DNA of 64,000 nt from Cyanoderma ruficeps (taxonomy: Eukaryota; Chordata; Aves; Passeriformes; Timaliidae): contig VZDJ01000623.1 in assembly GCA_008694505.1 (NCBI GenBank), positions 15,588,988 to 15,652,987 on the forward strand. Reading direction: 5' to 3'. A program made the translations under genes and the position numbers. The notes beneath the pieces are model-generated. The model saw only the letters and a list, made by a program, of their open reading frames with translations. It did not search any database and was not told the DNA's origin. Positions 48,601 to 62,945 of this stretch are shown one piece after another. Numbering within the stretch: position 1 is the stretch's first letter; every line of letters begins with the position of its first letter.

Positions 48601-51600
48601 TTTTGGCAATAAAAGAAACAGAAAGGCAACTCAAAGTATAGCTTTGCCCACACACACTCTTAAGCTGCACTTGGTTTCCAAATGGTTTAGGCCAGGCACT
48701 CATCCAAAACTTTTATCTTGTAAAATTTCTCAGAACCTCTCAGGCAGCTGTACACCTCAATTGCTTTAAGTCAGAATTCACATTTTTCTAAAACAGGAAA
48801 AGAAAGCCAACTTTGTCCACAAACTCATTAACCCTACAGAGGGGTCTGCTTATCCCCACACACTGCCTTCCCCCAGATACAAAAGGGGAATGTTAATTTG
48901 AATACTGTATTCTGAAAGCTATGGGATATTACATTAAGAGGTACTACAATAATAGTTTAAGTTCCTGAGTTTTTACTCTGTGTATACCTATGGGATGCAA
49001 CGAGGGAGGCAAGGAAAAGGTTGGAGTACTTTGCCATGGCTGGCATTGAGTTTACCAACAGTCAGAAAACAAACAGCAAAACCCCAGTCAGCTGTTCCAT
49101 TCAAACCAACAAGATCTCCTTTTGCATGCAGAAACTTCCTAATGTCCTAATTTTACATTGCAAAACTCCTTTTCAAGTGCTCCTTGTAGAGTAGACCTAA
49201 GCTGCTAAAGCTTTGATCCAGAGACTCTGTCTTGCAGCCAATGCCTTCTAACAAGAGGAAGAAGGCGACAGCCAATCCTACACTCCTGGCTGCTTCACAC
49301 AGCTCCTTGTGCCAACTCCTTCAGCTGAACAACTGCCCTGCAGGCCTGGCTGATCAGCGACTGCTATCTGCACACATCTTCTTCCCAGAAAGCATTCACT
49401 TCCAAGTAAACTACTGGCTCTTAATTTTAAGAGGGTTTGGATTTATGTGCTTGAAAGCTACGCATTCTTCTAACTGTATTTCTTCACTGCTAGAACATAG
49501 CAGCAATAGCAGCTAGGATGAGTTGAAAGTCCACACAGAAGGCAACAGGAAGCTGAGGAAGGCAGATAAATGCAATTGTGCACTACAACAATTTGCATGT
49601 GCAGATGAATTTGTTCTCAAAAGTAACCAAGTTTGGCCTACACCCATGCTCAGGAAATAATAAACCTTTATTTTGAAGCAGGGAAGCCAAGAAGAATAGT
49701 AAGAGCAATAAAAGCTTGGAGAACTGGCCCCCATGGCCCTGGGAAGTGACATTAGACAGTAATGGCATCTCTGACTACAAGCCCCACAAGCTCGGGCTTT
49801 GCAGCAACAACAAACAAATCAATCTCCTGAATAAATCTCATTCTCCAGTGAGGTTTAGCAGTACAGTCACAGGTAACTAAGCACCAGCCTAGGCTTAGAG
49901 ATAATTTTTCTGTAAATACGTGAGGCAAATCCCATGAAGGCAGAACAGCTAATTAAGCTAAACGCCAGTGTTGGCACAAGCACAAATGGCCATGAACGTA
50001 TTTGCTCAGAAGATCAGAGGATTATGGATTTCAGTTTGAGCAGTGGAGAAAAATTAACTTTGAAGAGGGACTTAAGCCACCATTCAGGGGAGTTTTAAAA
50101 GCTGTTGCCTGCAATGATCAGGACAAGAATTTAGAACAAGCACAAGAGGGCCTGTTGTCATTTTTATTCCTGAAGGGGCAGAAAGGAAAAGATCACCAGT
50201 AAGATATGCATATCAGCAAGATACACATATCTGTAGCCAATCCAGCTGCTCTTACAAGAGGTGCTGTCAGAATATTTTCAAAATTATAATAACAGAGTAT
50301 ACACACCATATCATATTTCCAACAGCCCCAGAGATTAATTTAGAGAAGAATGTTTGCTTACACATATGTTTAGTCAGTGGGAGGTAGGGAAATTCTTATC
50401 TAGCTGGTTGTGAAGAGTGTTGGTAGAACAAGGACTTTTGCAGAAGCAAGGGATATCTATTTTAAGAGCAGTTGCAGTGTTGCCTCATTAATACAGCAAG
50501 GCTTCATTTTATTGCAATAATAAGCCTATTTGTTCTCCTGTGCAGTATTCCTTACAACATGGTCAAGGGAAAGAATAGGACCAGATAACTGCTCCGAACA
50601 GCCACAAAGGGGAAAATATTAAAAGTTACACAGAAGCTTTGCTCACACCTTACCCCTGCTCAACAGTATCAAAATAATCCTTGCTGATTTTAACCTGTAA
50701 AATAGTTGCAGTCTCAAGACACTTTCACTGATAGCCTTATATAATGATGATCAACCAGCTGAAAGAGGAAGAAGTTCAACTGGAGTAGAGCAAGCACTTC
50801 AGAAAAATTCTCATTTTCTCCCAGAACATCTGATTTGTTGGTCCACATGACTCTGCCTGTGGCTTAATTTTATTCTTATTTGGTAAGACATTAAGACCTT
50901 CATCACTTTGAAGACTATAAAGGCAATTTACTCTGAAGAAGAGTTAATAAGAAAGAGGATAAGACTTAACAACTTAATATTGGAACAGAAAAGAATAATT
51001 TGCTTTGGTTGTGGTGTAATCCCACTAATCACACATGGCAGCTTGCCATTTCTTTCACAGGGCTTGGATATTGGCAGCACTGCCTAAGAATGTCCATGTC
51101 TATACCTGTTATGGTGTAAAACCATTAGGCCAGAGGTATTGAGAGGATGTGGTCTCTGGAGAAAGTGGCTCATAATTTAAAGAGAAGCCTCAGGAAAACA
51201 CACCTAAACATTCCTTCTCCCTGTGACCACTGTCAGACTAACTGTACATGTCATGCCACTTATTTCACATTGCAATAAGTATAAATCTACTAAAAATATA
51301 TAATTTGAAGGATCTTCAAAATTACAGAAATTCCACCAAGTTTTTGATACTAACATCAGCACATTTTCAAATCTAGTTATATTTCCTTGCACATTGTACC
51401 ATTTGTACTTGGCTGTGGTTTAATCCCAGCAGGCACATTGCTTGAATTAGTAACAGTTCATTTGAAAGAACTTCATTCTTCTAGCTAATTCTTCTTTTCA
51501 TCAAGAATTACAAAACAAAGAATATCTTCTCAGCATAATGGACTTGAAATATAATAATGAAGGTGACTCAGCCCTGTAGATAGATCTCTGAAGGCAGAGC

Positions 51601-54600
51601 ACTGTCAGTGGTGTAACAATTATTCTCATCTCCATTTAGACAGCAGAAGTGTGAGGCTCACAGGACTCAGGCTCCCATTGCCACTTTCTCATTCTTCATG
51701 TCAACATTGGCATTAAACTCAGATAGGGTGCAGCCAGAGGGACTGTTTTTATATCTTGTTTGAAAATAGATTTAAGCAAAAAACTAAAACCTTTAGAAAG
51801 ATCAGAAACAAGCCAATTACTCGGTGGGAAGCATCTCCTGATCCTACATATCTGGTCTCTTTCTGTATTTAATGGCTAGATATTTCTGAATGTTTTCCCA
51901 GCATAAATACAAGACAGATTCAAATTCTAGCAAGGAAGTTACACAAGAAACAGCCAAAACATTGCACCACCTCTCCCTCCCAAAAAAGATCCCAGCAACA
52001 AGCAACCCTGAAACTCATAATGCAACTAACTGATTAATTTCTTAAGAAGGTTTAGTCGAGAAGCCATGACCTTCCTTTCATTTCACAGGAAAGAAGTGCT
52101 TACCCTCCTCTTCTGGAGACTTGCCATGTTAAACATACGGATTCAGCATAAAAGATAACAAAGAATGGGATAACAGGACCGCCATTCCCTTCTCACAAAC
52201 CTTTATTGCATAATGGAAAACACACCTGCTATTCCTCCCACTTGTCCTCTGTGGGACAGTACATCTATAACCAGGAGCTGCCAAACCCCTTTCCTTTTCT
52301 TCCAATGCCCCACTCTTCAAAAAAAAAGTATTCTAGTTTGGGATTTAGCATTACCTGGATTAGGCTAATGAACATGGCACTGATGCAAGTCAAATAAAAA
52401 CATCTATTATGTACTAGGAATTCTTAAAAAAAAAAAAAAGTTATCAAAAAGGCTGAAGTAGAGGCCTTAACAAGTTAACAAGTTTAGGTACTGGAGACTT
52501 TAGGGGAACTATCTGACCTCTACCCTCCTTCCCGGCTCTCCAGCAAGCATTAGCTACATTTTAGCTAGGATTCTGTTTTATTGTAGAAATTGTGCTATTG
52601 AAGAATGGAAGTGGGCAAACCAGTGTGACTAATTAACAAGTATTTCCTACCAGTAGCTACTGGGAAGTGACACACTTCCTGCACTTTGTTAAGATATTCT
52701 TTCTCATGTGAAAACAAACTGAGCTGCAGTTTACAGTCACTGGGAAGTTCTGACTCTTTGCTAGTGCAGACCATCCAACAAAAGGGCTTATTAAGGAGCT
52801 AGCAGCACTCACGAGAAGAAATCTATGTTAAAAAGAGCAGACAAGGATTTGCATTCAAATACTTAGAGTAATGCTAAACTGAGCTGATAGGAAGACAGTT
52901 TGTAGAGCAGCTCCAGTCCTAAACATGAGCTGGAAGACTGGAGCATATAGGTTCTGAAGAAATCTTTTCAAAGTTTTATTTCGAAGTCCACAGACATGAC
53001 TTCTCAGATTTTTATCCCATTATGGAAATCCATTAGTCAGTATCTGTTGCATCCCTGTGACTTTGAGAGTCCCGCTCTTACTCTTCATTTGAGTGGAGGT
53101 GATGAGCTAGTTGAGCAAGGACAGCCACCATCACTGACAGATTGATTTTCCTCCACTACTTTTGTAAAACTGGGAACCTGTGGGTTAACAGGTTGCTCCC
53201 TCCATGTATCACTTGGATCTTCTCTAAAGCACTGTCAAGAGCCAACTGCTCAGGTCACTGTTAGCAGCACATTGCCTCTGCAGGAGGGTGCCCAGCACAG
53301 CTTTGTAGTACATATTAAGCATAAAATTGCCTAGTCAAGACAGCAACACTTTACATCGTCTTTGCTTTCCCTGACAAAGGCCACCGATCTCAACTTCCCC
53401 AGAGCACCTCTGCCTGCAGCCCAACAGAAATTTGGGATCATACAGAACATTGCAAAAGGCACTCCATCATTCTCAGATAATTAATTGCATAAGTATTTGT
53501 GGGAATCAAAAGAATCCATAACTCACATGAACCACTCTAATTTGTCACTGCAACCTCCCTGCTTTTCAGCTACCAGCCTTGTTCTTGCAACTACAGCTCT
53601 ATTTAATTGATTAGTACTGTGGACAAAGAGCTAGCAAACACAGCAGGCCCTTTGTCTGCCCTCTCTCACAGGATGACTGACTAACCACACCTTAGACACT
53701 CTCACTCCTGCAAGTTTTGAAGGTTAAAATTACCCACTTAGTAAATTACCTACTCTCAAGGACACTAAGAAAGTTTGTGTCAATTAATCAGGTCCTTGCT
53801 ACTAAAGCACACACCTACTTGAAAACGGCCTCACACAACTGCCAGCACAAATCAGGTGGTAGAGGAAAGAAAATATCCTTTAGGAGTCCTGCAGTCACAG
53901 AAACAATAAGTAAGCCAAAGAACAAGTTGCAAAAAAAAGGCACTACGTTAAAGTTCTCACATAAGTTAAAAATCAAAACGGTTAAAAAGTTAGTGTTCAA
54001 AATGGTTTAAAAAATGTAGCATGAAGTCAGCACATAGGCCAGTCAGAACCAGGTCTCTTCTCAGTCACCAAAATTACCTTAAACTTTGCAATTAAGTTTT
54101 TATTTCAGGGTTATTGGGTTTTTGTTTACTAGTTTTGTTGTAATCTTTTTTTTAATAGATACATTTTTTAAAGTTCACAATAGCTCCCTATTGAGAGGAA
54201 AATAACTGGCCCACCCAAGCATAACGTTTTAACAAATAGCCCCATAACATGAAAATTTTGTCTGCTATTGGGGTCATTCTGGCTGAGTTGAAACCAGCCA
54301 GCAGCAACGTTAGTCCTGCTTAATACTGATATTAAATTGCCAGAACATCAGGAAGTCTATCAGACATAAAAAATTTCACTCATGAGATTGTTTGCACTGC
54401 TGGGCTGGGCTGTATCATGCAAAATTGTCTTCTCCCTGACTGGTACCAGTTTCCCTGAACATTTACAGCCAGATGTGAGCCGAGAACTCTGAAACTGAAA
54501 AACGAGGTGTACTATGGTACAAGGAAGATACAAAGCCATGGCAAGAGCTAAACCAAACTGCTACACACAAGAAGCATGAAGCAGGGAACAGTTCCTGGAG

Positions 54601-56029
54601 CGGCCTTCAGTTGCACTGGATGAGGTGAGGTGTCAGTTCCCACTGCGTGAAAAGGATTTGCCCTACAAATGCTGCTGAATAGCACAGGAATAGGGAAGAA
54701 GGAGCAAAAGGCTGTGGCAGGAATTGGTTCTCATACACAGGCAGCTAAATCAGGAGTTTAGAGTTTGAGAGGCTGGGTTTTGGAGTATCAGGCCTGTCCC
54801 TGAACAGGTATTTAGTCTTGCAGGAGTGGCTCATTCTTTAAGGACATAGCTATGCAAGGTGTTAGCTCACTTGCCCAATAGCTACAGCTACATACCCAGG
54901 AAGCAGCCGAATCCAGAGCCCCCATGACCACAGAACCCAAGAAGATTCAAATGCACACCCACTCGTTCACCAAAATTCATGATAATCTCTGAAGGGTTTG
55001 CTTGGTTCTCTCTCCCCCTAGGCCTGAACAACTTAGGATTAAACCTCAGAATCATTATTAAAGTGATGTCACAACCTTTTAGGTAGAAACAGGAAGTCAG
55101 GTACACTTTCTCTCAGTCAGGTCACTATAAAAAATATCAAGGTCTCTCCTAACTTCCCTCCTCTTCCAGACAGACCTGAATTCCTGGCTATAGAGCAGTC
55201 CAGTTCTAACAGAGCAGAGGGAACAGGACAGTCACCTGTGGGCATTCATTTTTAATCCAAGTCTCTAAACTTTAATTGCTATGAAGCAAGGTAAAATTAA
55301 TGACATTTACACTAACACAAGTTATCCCAGAATTAAAAAACAAGTTGTGTGGGCAGGACCAGAATAGAAGGTTAAGAGCTTGCTACTTCTGCTTGTGTGA
55401 CAGCTTTCTGCCTGGGACTTAGATACATACCTTTTGCTTACAGTGCTTCAAGTGCAATTACAGAGGGGCTTTGGACCTCACCCTAAATTATTCATAGCAG
55501 GTGCTCTATTTTAAAATGCTATTTTTAAATCACATTAGCCATTCATCAGAGAAGAAATGCACGCTTGCAGATCTTAACATCTACAAGCTAATGGTGTAGA
55601 AACCATTTCTAACCCAAGGGTTCTCAAATACACTGATCTGGGTCTGGAGCTCAAGCTACAGGGCTGAGATCATATACTCTAACTGTAGTCCATCCAGCCT
55701 GTACAGAGCTAAATCTCTGTCAGCTTATCAGTCAGCCAGACTCAGACATTGGGCAGGAAACTTCATACAGAATTTACCAATATTGTTTAATGCTTTTGCA
55801 GAACAAAAACATTTTGCAGTGAATCTAGGATACTGTTCTGCTAATTACTCCACAGATAAGTGTCCCCTTTCTTCTTACCTTTCTTTTTATTTATACTAAG
55901 ACATGTTTAGAGAGAGATGAAATGCAAAATTTCTCTGACTTGGATAGAGAAATAGAAAAAAATATATTTTTAGAAGACATAAACTGCAGAGACAAAGGAA
56001 CATAACAAGGTGTAAGGGGAAAAAAATGG

Positions 56030-56200
56030 GATCATAGCATGGTTTGGGTTGGAAGAGACATTAAAGACCATCTAGATCCAAATCCTCTGCCATGGACAGG
56101 GACACCTTCCACTAGTCCAGGTTACTCAGAGCCACATCCAGCCTGGCCTAGAACACTTTCAGGGATGGGGAGACCCCAGCCTCTCTGGGCAACAAACTGT
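56030..56200 (-). mobile_element. CR1 LINE 3' fragment
   Basis: Reverse-orientation CR1 end: GGGATCATAGCATGGTTTGG, GTTGGAAGAGACATTAAAGA, TGCCATGGACAGGGACACCT and a CAGCCTGGCCTAGAACACTT block. It is in the same orientation as SYTL2 transcription. Confidence 0.9.
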
Positions 56201-57784
56201 TAAGCTGCTCATTAATTTGATGTCTAGGTACAGAATGGGTTTCAGGTCAAAAATAGTCTGGAATTAACATCCAGAAAAGGAGCTATAAAATAAAGAAGGG
56301 GAAGAAGTATTCTTTTCCTCCTCCTCACATGTACATCTCTTCCCTGTGCCTCTCTTGATGTAATAAGCAGAGTCAAGTTACATATAGCAAGGGAACCTTA
56401 TAACATGAAGTAAGAATCTAGCACAGCCAGTTGCTGTACCCTGATGAATTGGAATGACTCCCACAAGAATGAATCATGAATGAGTCTGCTGAAATCAGCT
56501 GTCACTCTCAAGTTATGTCCAAGTAAGTTAAAAACCTGGAGACTGCTGATACAGCAAATGCAACATCACTGGTTTGACATACACGTTTTGGCATAAGTGT
56601 TTTGGAACTGGAAGATCAAACTATGGAGCCTCCTTAAATTGACTTTTGATCAACCCAAATAAGCTGCCTTTAAATGCAACAGGTGATGGACTTCAAGTAC
56701 CAAACAGGTACCTGCTACTTTTAGCAGTCATCTGTTAGTCAGCCATCCCAGGTGAAAAGCACTTTCTGTGCAGAGAAAAAAATTCTTTACTATGGTTTAA
56801 AACAAGTCACTCTTGAAGAAAGAGTGACTTCTGAAGGATAGGAGCATCACTTTTAATTAAAGAAAAAAGAAAATTAAACATTTTTTCCTACAGAGAGACT
56901 ACAAATTACCTTTATTTTTCCTTGTAATTAACATTTTCTTATAAGATTTTTTTGTTTAGGTCTCTTTCATCCCTTTATGTCATGAGCACAGGAAACAATA
57001 CAGAGTAGAAAAGAAGCAATTTCTTTAACTTCATCCAACAGCTTTCCTGGTTAAGTCTTTTTTCCAGATACAACTATCAAAGATTTTCTCTGTGTACTAA
57101 ACTGAAGCAGTATTTTCACTTGGGAATATGGCAAGTGTCTCCTACAGAATAACAGGAGTTTAGTCCAGACAATACCTGCACAAGGTCTCTATCCAGCAGA
57201 AACAGAGCACTCCTGGAGTGCTATCCAGTGTTCTAAAGCACTGGCTCTTAATGGAAATGAAAAATTCACTTTTCTGTCATCCATTTTTGGGGGCCAGGGG
57301 GTGTTGTTTACTCTGGCTTTTGTCAGAATTGGAAAACAAGAACACAAAGACCTATTTCACTGAATTTTAAAAGTCTGACAGTGAAACTCATAACACATTA
57401 TTTTGGGATGCAAGAAATGCTGTTACAAAATTTGTTTAACAAGAGACAGGTCCAATGACAGCTTCAAGAAATTCAAAAACGTGCCTTACAACCAAAGCAG
57501 AGAACAGCTGCACACATAAGGTAGAAGCAGACTAAGATGCTTATTATTTTCTTGCCTTAGACATAGACATAAACACACTAAGGTATGGTATTTGGTAGCA
57601 GTGTATGAGCATTTTGTTACACAGCAAACATATTTGTAGTATTTTACAACTTAGTATACATGAATTACACACAACTGCAAATAAACAGGGACTTGCAGTA
57701 TACTTGCCCAAACAGGGTACAAGAAAACATATGCAAATAGTAAAATCTGCAAGATAAGAACAAAGAATATAGATTGGTCATAAA

Positions 57785-57878
57785 AGATGTCAGATGGAAC
57801 TAAAATAACATTGCAGAACAAAGAGGAGAGATGTCTGATGGAACCAGAATAATCCTGCAAAACAAATAAGAAAGATGC
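57785..57878. repeat. 44-bp tandem repeat (two copies plus a partial third)
   Basis: AGATGT(C/-)TGATGGAAC-type units start at 57785 and 57829, and a partial unit starts at 57873, so the period is exactly 44 bp. Copies differ at several positions. Confidence 0.85.
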
Positions 57879-58829
57879 CTAGCAACACTACGGTAAGCTT
57901 ATTCCCTCAAATAATATGAACTACATCATCTGAGATCAACACCTTTTCTTCCAGCAAGGAGAACAATACATTAACAATTAGAAAAGAAGGCTTATAATTT
58001 ATGAAAATCACAAAAAACCTCACTTTGATTCTAGCTTCTCTTGCCAAGGAGCTCTCAAGCACTTTACTGCGACTCCTGCAACTGAAACAAACCATCAAGA
58101 AGTGTAGTCATCAGTGCTAAATATAGGGCACCAGCTCCAGGGTATTGTATACTCCAGGTTTACTACCACTTATATATGTGATTGTGAAGAACTGTTTGGG
58201 AAAGAGGTAATAACAACTAGTGGTAATTAAGAACTAATGACTGGAAAGATGCATTGTTGCTGTATACAAGTTTAATAAAGTGCTTTGATTCATTAGTCTT
58301 TTAAACAACCATCACTGAGAGCTTTAATCCGTGTGTAAACACGCAAATGTTTTGGTGCAATATTTTGAGCAGTTCTTCTGGCTAATAAAATCAAGTTTCT
58401 CCTCACAACATCCTGCGAGCATATGCTGTGAATGAGCGTGGGGGGACACATCACGACAACACGTTCTAAGTCCCCTCCCCTTACACTTTCTCAAAAAGTT
58501 CAAAAATACTTGTCACTTAACAATATTTCCCCAGACTTAAGTGACCTTCATCCTGGCCATCTTCTAAGCAGATTCTTCTGCTCACACAGGAATGACACAA
58601 CTGGCTGCATTAAACTTTAGGGGCAGGTCCAATCCTGCAAGTCACTCCAGAGACAGCATGGATGATGCGACTAATTCACTGTTTTGAGATTAAAAGTGTT
58701 TACTGTTTACTCAAAGGTCATTAACATCTCTCAGGTGAGATCTAAGCGCCTTATTTAAATAAAGAGAGTCCTTCCCATTCCAGCAGACTCCAGGAGCTCT
58801 GTGCAGTGAAGTTCTGACAGTGACCCAGC

Positions 58830-59570
58830 TCTCACCCCGGACAGAGGCGGCAGCAGCAGCAGCGGGGATGTCCCGGCGCTCGGCTCCCCGGGCACAGGGC
58901 TCTCCAGAGCGCTCCTGAGGAAAGGCGCTGACAAGAGCCACTTCCCTGCGGCTTCGACAACCGGGGCCGGGCCGGCGAGACACCTGTGAGCGCTGCGCCG
59001 TCCTCAGGTGAACGGGCCCTGCCAGCCGACCGCGGCCAAACCCTGTGGAGCAGCCCGGCAGCCAGAGCTCCTCAGCGCCCAGCGAGCAAGCTCTGGTGCT
59101 GTCCCAGCACTGCAGGCGCGGGTGGCTTCTACGCCCCTTTTTGACTCCGAGTCACTCCATTAACAAGACCCCTCCACCTCCCACCCCCAGAGTCTCTTCT
59201 AGGTCAGCCTCACCTCTCCTTCCGTCCCCTCCGCGGCTGCCCCTTCCTTCCCTCCTGCCAGAGACAGCGCCGGCTCCCCGGTCCCGGCGGGCGGCCACTG
59301 CCCCGCGCCTCCGCCCGGCTTGTCTGAGGACAGGGAGGCGGCGGCGCGGGGCGAGGCCGAGCCCGTCCCGTCCTGCTGCCCCGGGCCAATGCCGGCGCCC
59401 GTCCCTCCGAGCGGGGCGGCTCCCCCCGTCCGCGCCCGCCCTCCCGCTCGTGTCACCTGCGGCACCGCCGGGTGTGCCCGGCGAGCCCGTGGCCGCGTGG
59501 GGCGGGGGAGGTTCGGGTCGGCTGTCAGCGGGCACTGCTCTGAGAGGGCAGCTCCACAGCGGACAGTAGA
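58830..59570 (-). promoter_or_regulatory. CpG island, probable SYTL2 promoter and non-coding first exon
   Basis: A strongly GC- and CpG-rich block in otherwise AT-rich DNA, densest at about 59215-59550, with no TATA box. On the minus strand possible first-exon donors are GAG/GTGAGG near 59212, CAG/GTGACA near 59457 and GGG/GTGAGA near 58835; I cannot choose. The ORFs on both strands here (up to 174 codons, Pro/Arg/Ala-rich) are what GC-rich DNA gives by chance. Assignment to SYTL2 is from position: it is the first island upstream of the ATG exon. Confidence 0.65.
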
Positions 59571-62500
59571 TGCTTCACACGAAGCCCACGCAGGGAGTGT
59601 CGGCTCGACTTGACGAGCTGCCTTGAGGGACAATGATCAGTATTTCACTTTACCTGGCGATAGGCAACCCGAGAAGTGTGAACATACGCCCCTGTTTGAG
59701 TAAAGATACGGGGCGCGATAACAGATGTTTCAGTCATCTATTTGTTCAGGAACCCGCTGTAAGTGCTTTTCTGTTTAATTAGTGGCACAAAATACACATG
59801 CCGCCATTCCATGGGGTGTTTCAGCAGGACCTTCCCCTCAGCAGCCAGGCACCACGGTGATTTCTGAAGCCTCTGCGAGCAGGGTGAAAGCACCGACCTT
59901 CGCATAGGGAGAGCCGGTGTGCTGGTATTTCCCCCTTAAGCACGTTCTTCTCACAGAGCTTGATCTAATTGATTTAATTCTGGTTTGGGGCAGCTAGAGG
60001 ATTTCAGCGCCTGGCGTGCCCGGGAGTGGGGCCGCTGTGCCCTGCGGGCAGCCCTGTTGTCACCTGCCCACGGCTGCCCTGCCGCCCGGAGCGCTGGCTC
60101 GGCTCTCGCTTGCGGCAGCTCTGCTTTAAATTACATCTCTGCTATGTTCCCAGCCTGAATCTGTTTGCTCCCCAAATCCTATACCATCAGCCCTGACTTC
60201 CGGCTAACAATAAATTCTTCTGTTTTACTACCTTCTCAAACTAAGATATGGTGAAACAATTTTTAGTGAAAATTTAGTGTTCATAGCATTGGTGTAAAGT
60301 TTCAGTCAGTTACTTGTCTTTTCAATGCCATGCATTTGATACCCGGGTCTTCCCTTTTGATGACAAAATAAGGAACTAGAGCATGCTTTTCATGCACTAT
60401 GCAGTAAAATTCTGGCTTAATGAGCCTTTAATAAGGCTTACATTCAGCTCACGAGGATCAGAGTGAATTGGAGACCTTGTGAAAGATTAAAAGTCACTTG
60501 CTCCCCTCAATAATTTTCATTTAAACACCTCTCATCTAGATATCCTGTTTATTCATCCCAATGCAGCATCCTAAGCTGTATCTATTCAAACCCACACTAA
60601 AGTGCTGTTCGATGCAGATCAAGAAATATCACTTAATTAGAAGTGATGCGAAGCCCTTTTGACACTCTTCGTAGATGGAGCATATTTTTCTCGTGAGTAA
60701 AATACCTCTTTCCCCCCTCTCACCGCAGTCCCGAAGAAAAGAGGAAGGTATGAGTAAAACAAGTTTCAGGACCAGACACGCTGTATCAGCTGGCAGCCGT
60801 GACCCCTGCTGGATGGACTTGGAACTGATGGGTCTGGTGTACCCACTGCCCAAAACATCCCCCCTCTAGCCAAGGACTTCGGACCCAAGCTTAGGAAAAA
60901 GCAGCTCCTTGCTGCTAAATGGCAGAGATCTCCAGCACTGCGAGAAGTGAGTGCTGAGAAACTGTTTATGTGGTGTGTTGTGTCTGTTAAGATTCGTAGG
61001 TGAGCTCTCCTGCTCAATTTTTATTTAGTGATATGTTCTTGAAATGGGATTCAGATGAAATCTGTTTGATTATGTGTGTAAGGACTGTCTCAGCTGACAC
61101 CAGTTGCCAGTTGATATCTTCATAAAGAAGAAGCTGAAAATATTGGAATGACCTTCAGAACATGGAATACCTGAAGGACCCTCAGACTCATTCCTCAGTA
61201 ACTGCAGATGAAAAAGTCTGCAGGCAGTATTCAACCTGTCCCCAGAGCTACTCTGCAGTGGTGCAGCAGATTTGAAGAATCTACACATTTCATGTAAGCA
61301 CAGAACAGCTGTTTTTCAAGTGAATTGAGCCTGAACACTCTCAAGGTGGCAGCAAGAGAACAAAAATTAGTCAGAGAAGGGTACACACTACCCACCCTCC
61401 TCTTTGAGTTCCCCACGCACAGTCACAGCGTTGTTAAGTTCTCAGCGCAACCAAAAGACATGAGCATGGTTTTGATTGCGGTGGAACAGAGAGCATTACG
61501 GCATCTTCAGCAAAAAGAACCAAAGCAACCACGTCTGCAGATATCTTTGTATAGTTGTACTACTATCAGGTTCAGACAGTGGATCACCTTTCCTCCTTCA
61601 CCCCCTCATTCAGCATGTCTATCTCTCTAGTGATTTCCCAAAGTAAAAACGAAGTCATCCCATCTTCTTCCAATAATGAAATAATTATTCAGTGCTTTGG
61701 TGTGGTTACAAAATGTCAGGTATTAGTTGAAGAGACAGTAACTTCCAGTGAAGAAAATCAGGCTGATAATGCTTTCCTTCCTCCAGTTACTTCCTGTTAC
61801 TCAACTGCCTTTGACACTGAGCTGCTGCTCTCTGACGGAGTAACACAAATCACAGCTAACCCTGATGTTGTTCATTTAATGACTCTGGTGATATTTCCCA
61901 GGGGGCTTTGAGCACATCCTCCATCACTTTTCATTCTTCAGTTGGTTCCTGGGCATCAAGGTAACATTTTTTTCCTTTAAAATTTTCCACACTGTTAGGT
62001 TATGACATAGAAAGTTCTCCACATGTACAAAGGAAGGCAGAGAAATAATAGTGAGTGGAGGAGCTGGAAAAATACCCTTCCTGGCTGCCTCCAAGTCCAC
62101 CACAGGAGTTCTCAGCCCATCAAAGGTCCATCTCTTCACACATGAAGGAGTGCAGAGTCTTCAAAAAGAAAGCCTTCAAAAACATTTTAGAATTATTTAG
62201 AATTTATTTTAAAACATTACAAGAAAATGTATACCAGAAGTGCAAACTTTAAAAAGAAACAGTGTGGATAATTTATATTACTCTATATGGTGCTCTCTGT
62301 GGTAAGAAAAAGAATGGCTTGATAATAATGATCATGAAAGGAATGGCTTCAAAGATCAAACGTGCATGACTAGGGCTTGATCATTTTCCTTCCCTTTTGC
62401 TCCCAAACAAAACAATTTTAAGTCCTGCTGCCAGTGACCAGGGCATCTTTAAATTTACTCTCTTACGCAGCATGGCTAAAGATCTCTGCCTGTAGGACAA

Positions 62501-62615
62501 AAAGCATTTTGTCCTTACTTTAATGGAAATGTCTTAATTACAGAGACTGCTCTGCTATGTCAAACAGGACTTGTCAAAGGAAAACACAAAGTCCCACAGG
62601 GATGGCCAAAAATTA
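59571..62615. other. Intergenic space between two CpG islands
   Basis: Sits between the presumed SYTL2 promoter and the next CpG island. Moderately GC-rich to about 60130, then ordinary sequence. ORFs such as 61555-61911 (118 codons) have no recognisable domain. Nothing else supported. Confidence 0.5.
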
Positions 62616-62945
62616 TGAACAAAGTAAATGTGAATGTTCATCATGGAGAAAAGGCAGCTATGGGGAGATCTCATTGCAGCCTTCCAGTCCTTAGAGGGGA
62701 GCTTATAAAAAAGAGAGAGAGTGACTTTTTCTTACACAGGCAGTTATGGGACAAGGGTGAATGGTTCAAACTAAAAGAGGAGAACCCAGAAAGGCTGTGG
62801 ATGCCCCATCCCTAAAAGTTTTCAAAGCCGGGATGGATGGGGCCCTGAGCAAACTGAATGATGACATCTCTGCCCATGGCAGGGGGTTAAAACTAGGTGA
62901 TCTTTAAGGTCCCTCCCAACAAGCCTTTCTGTGATTCTATGTTGC
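62616..62945 (+). mobile_element. CR1 LINE 3' fragment
   Basis: Plus-strand CR1 tail containing ATGGGGAGATCTCATTGCAG, AGGCTGTGGATGCCCCATCC, a TTCAAAGCCGGGATGGATGG block, CTGCCCATGGCAGGGGG and GATCTTTAAGGTCCCTCCCA, ending TGTGATTCTATG. The 5' limit is uncertain; it may begin somewhat upstream. Confidence 0.9.

Larger units (their letters stand above)
45606..58829 (-). other. SYTL2 5' intronic region between ATG exon and the promoter CpG island
   Basis: About 13 kb that, if the CpG island at 59 kb is the SYTL2 promoter, is intron with possible untranslated exons I cannot place. Visible elements are a CR1 fragment at about 56030-56200 and a 44-bp tandem repeat at 57785-57878. ORFs here are short and unremarkable. 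Confidence 0.5.

Noticed and set aside
59045..59633. Overlapping Pro/Arg/Ala-rich ORFs on both strands in the CpG island
   Set aside because: Stop codons are rare in GC-rich DNA, so long frames arise by chance. No domain or conserved motif is seen.
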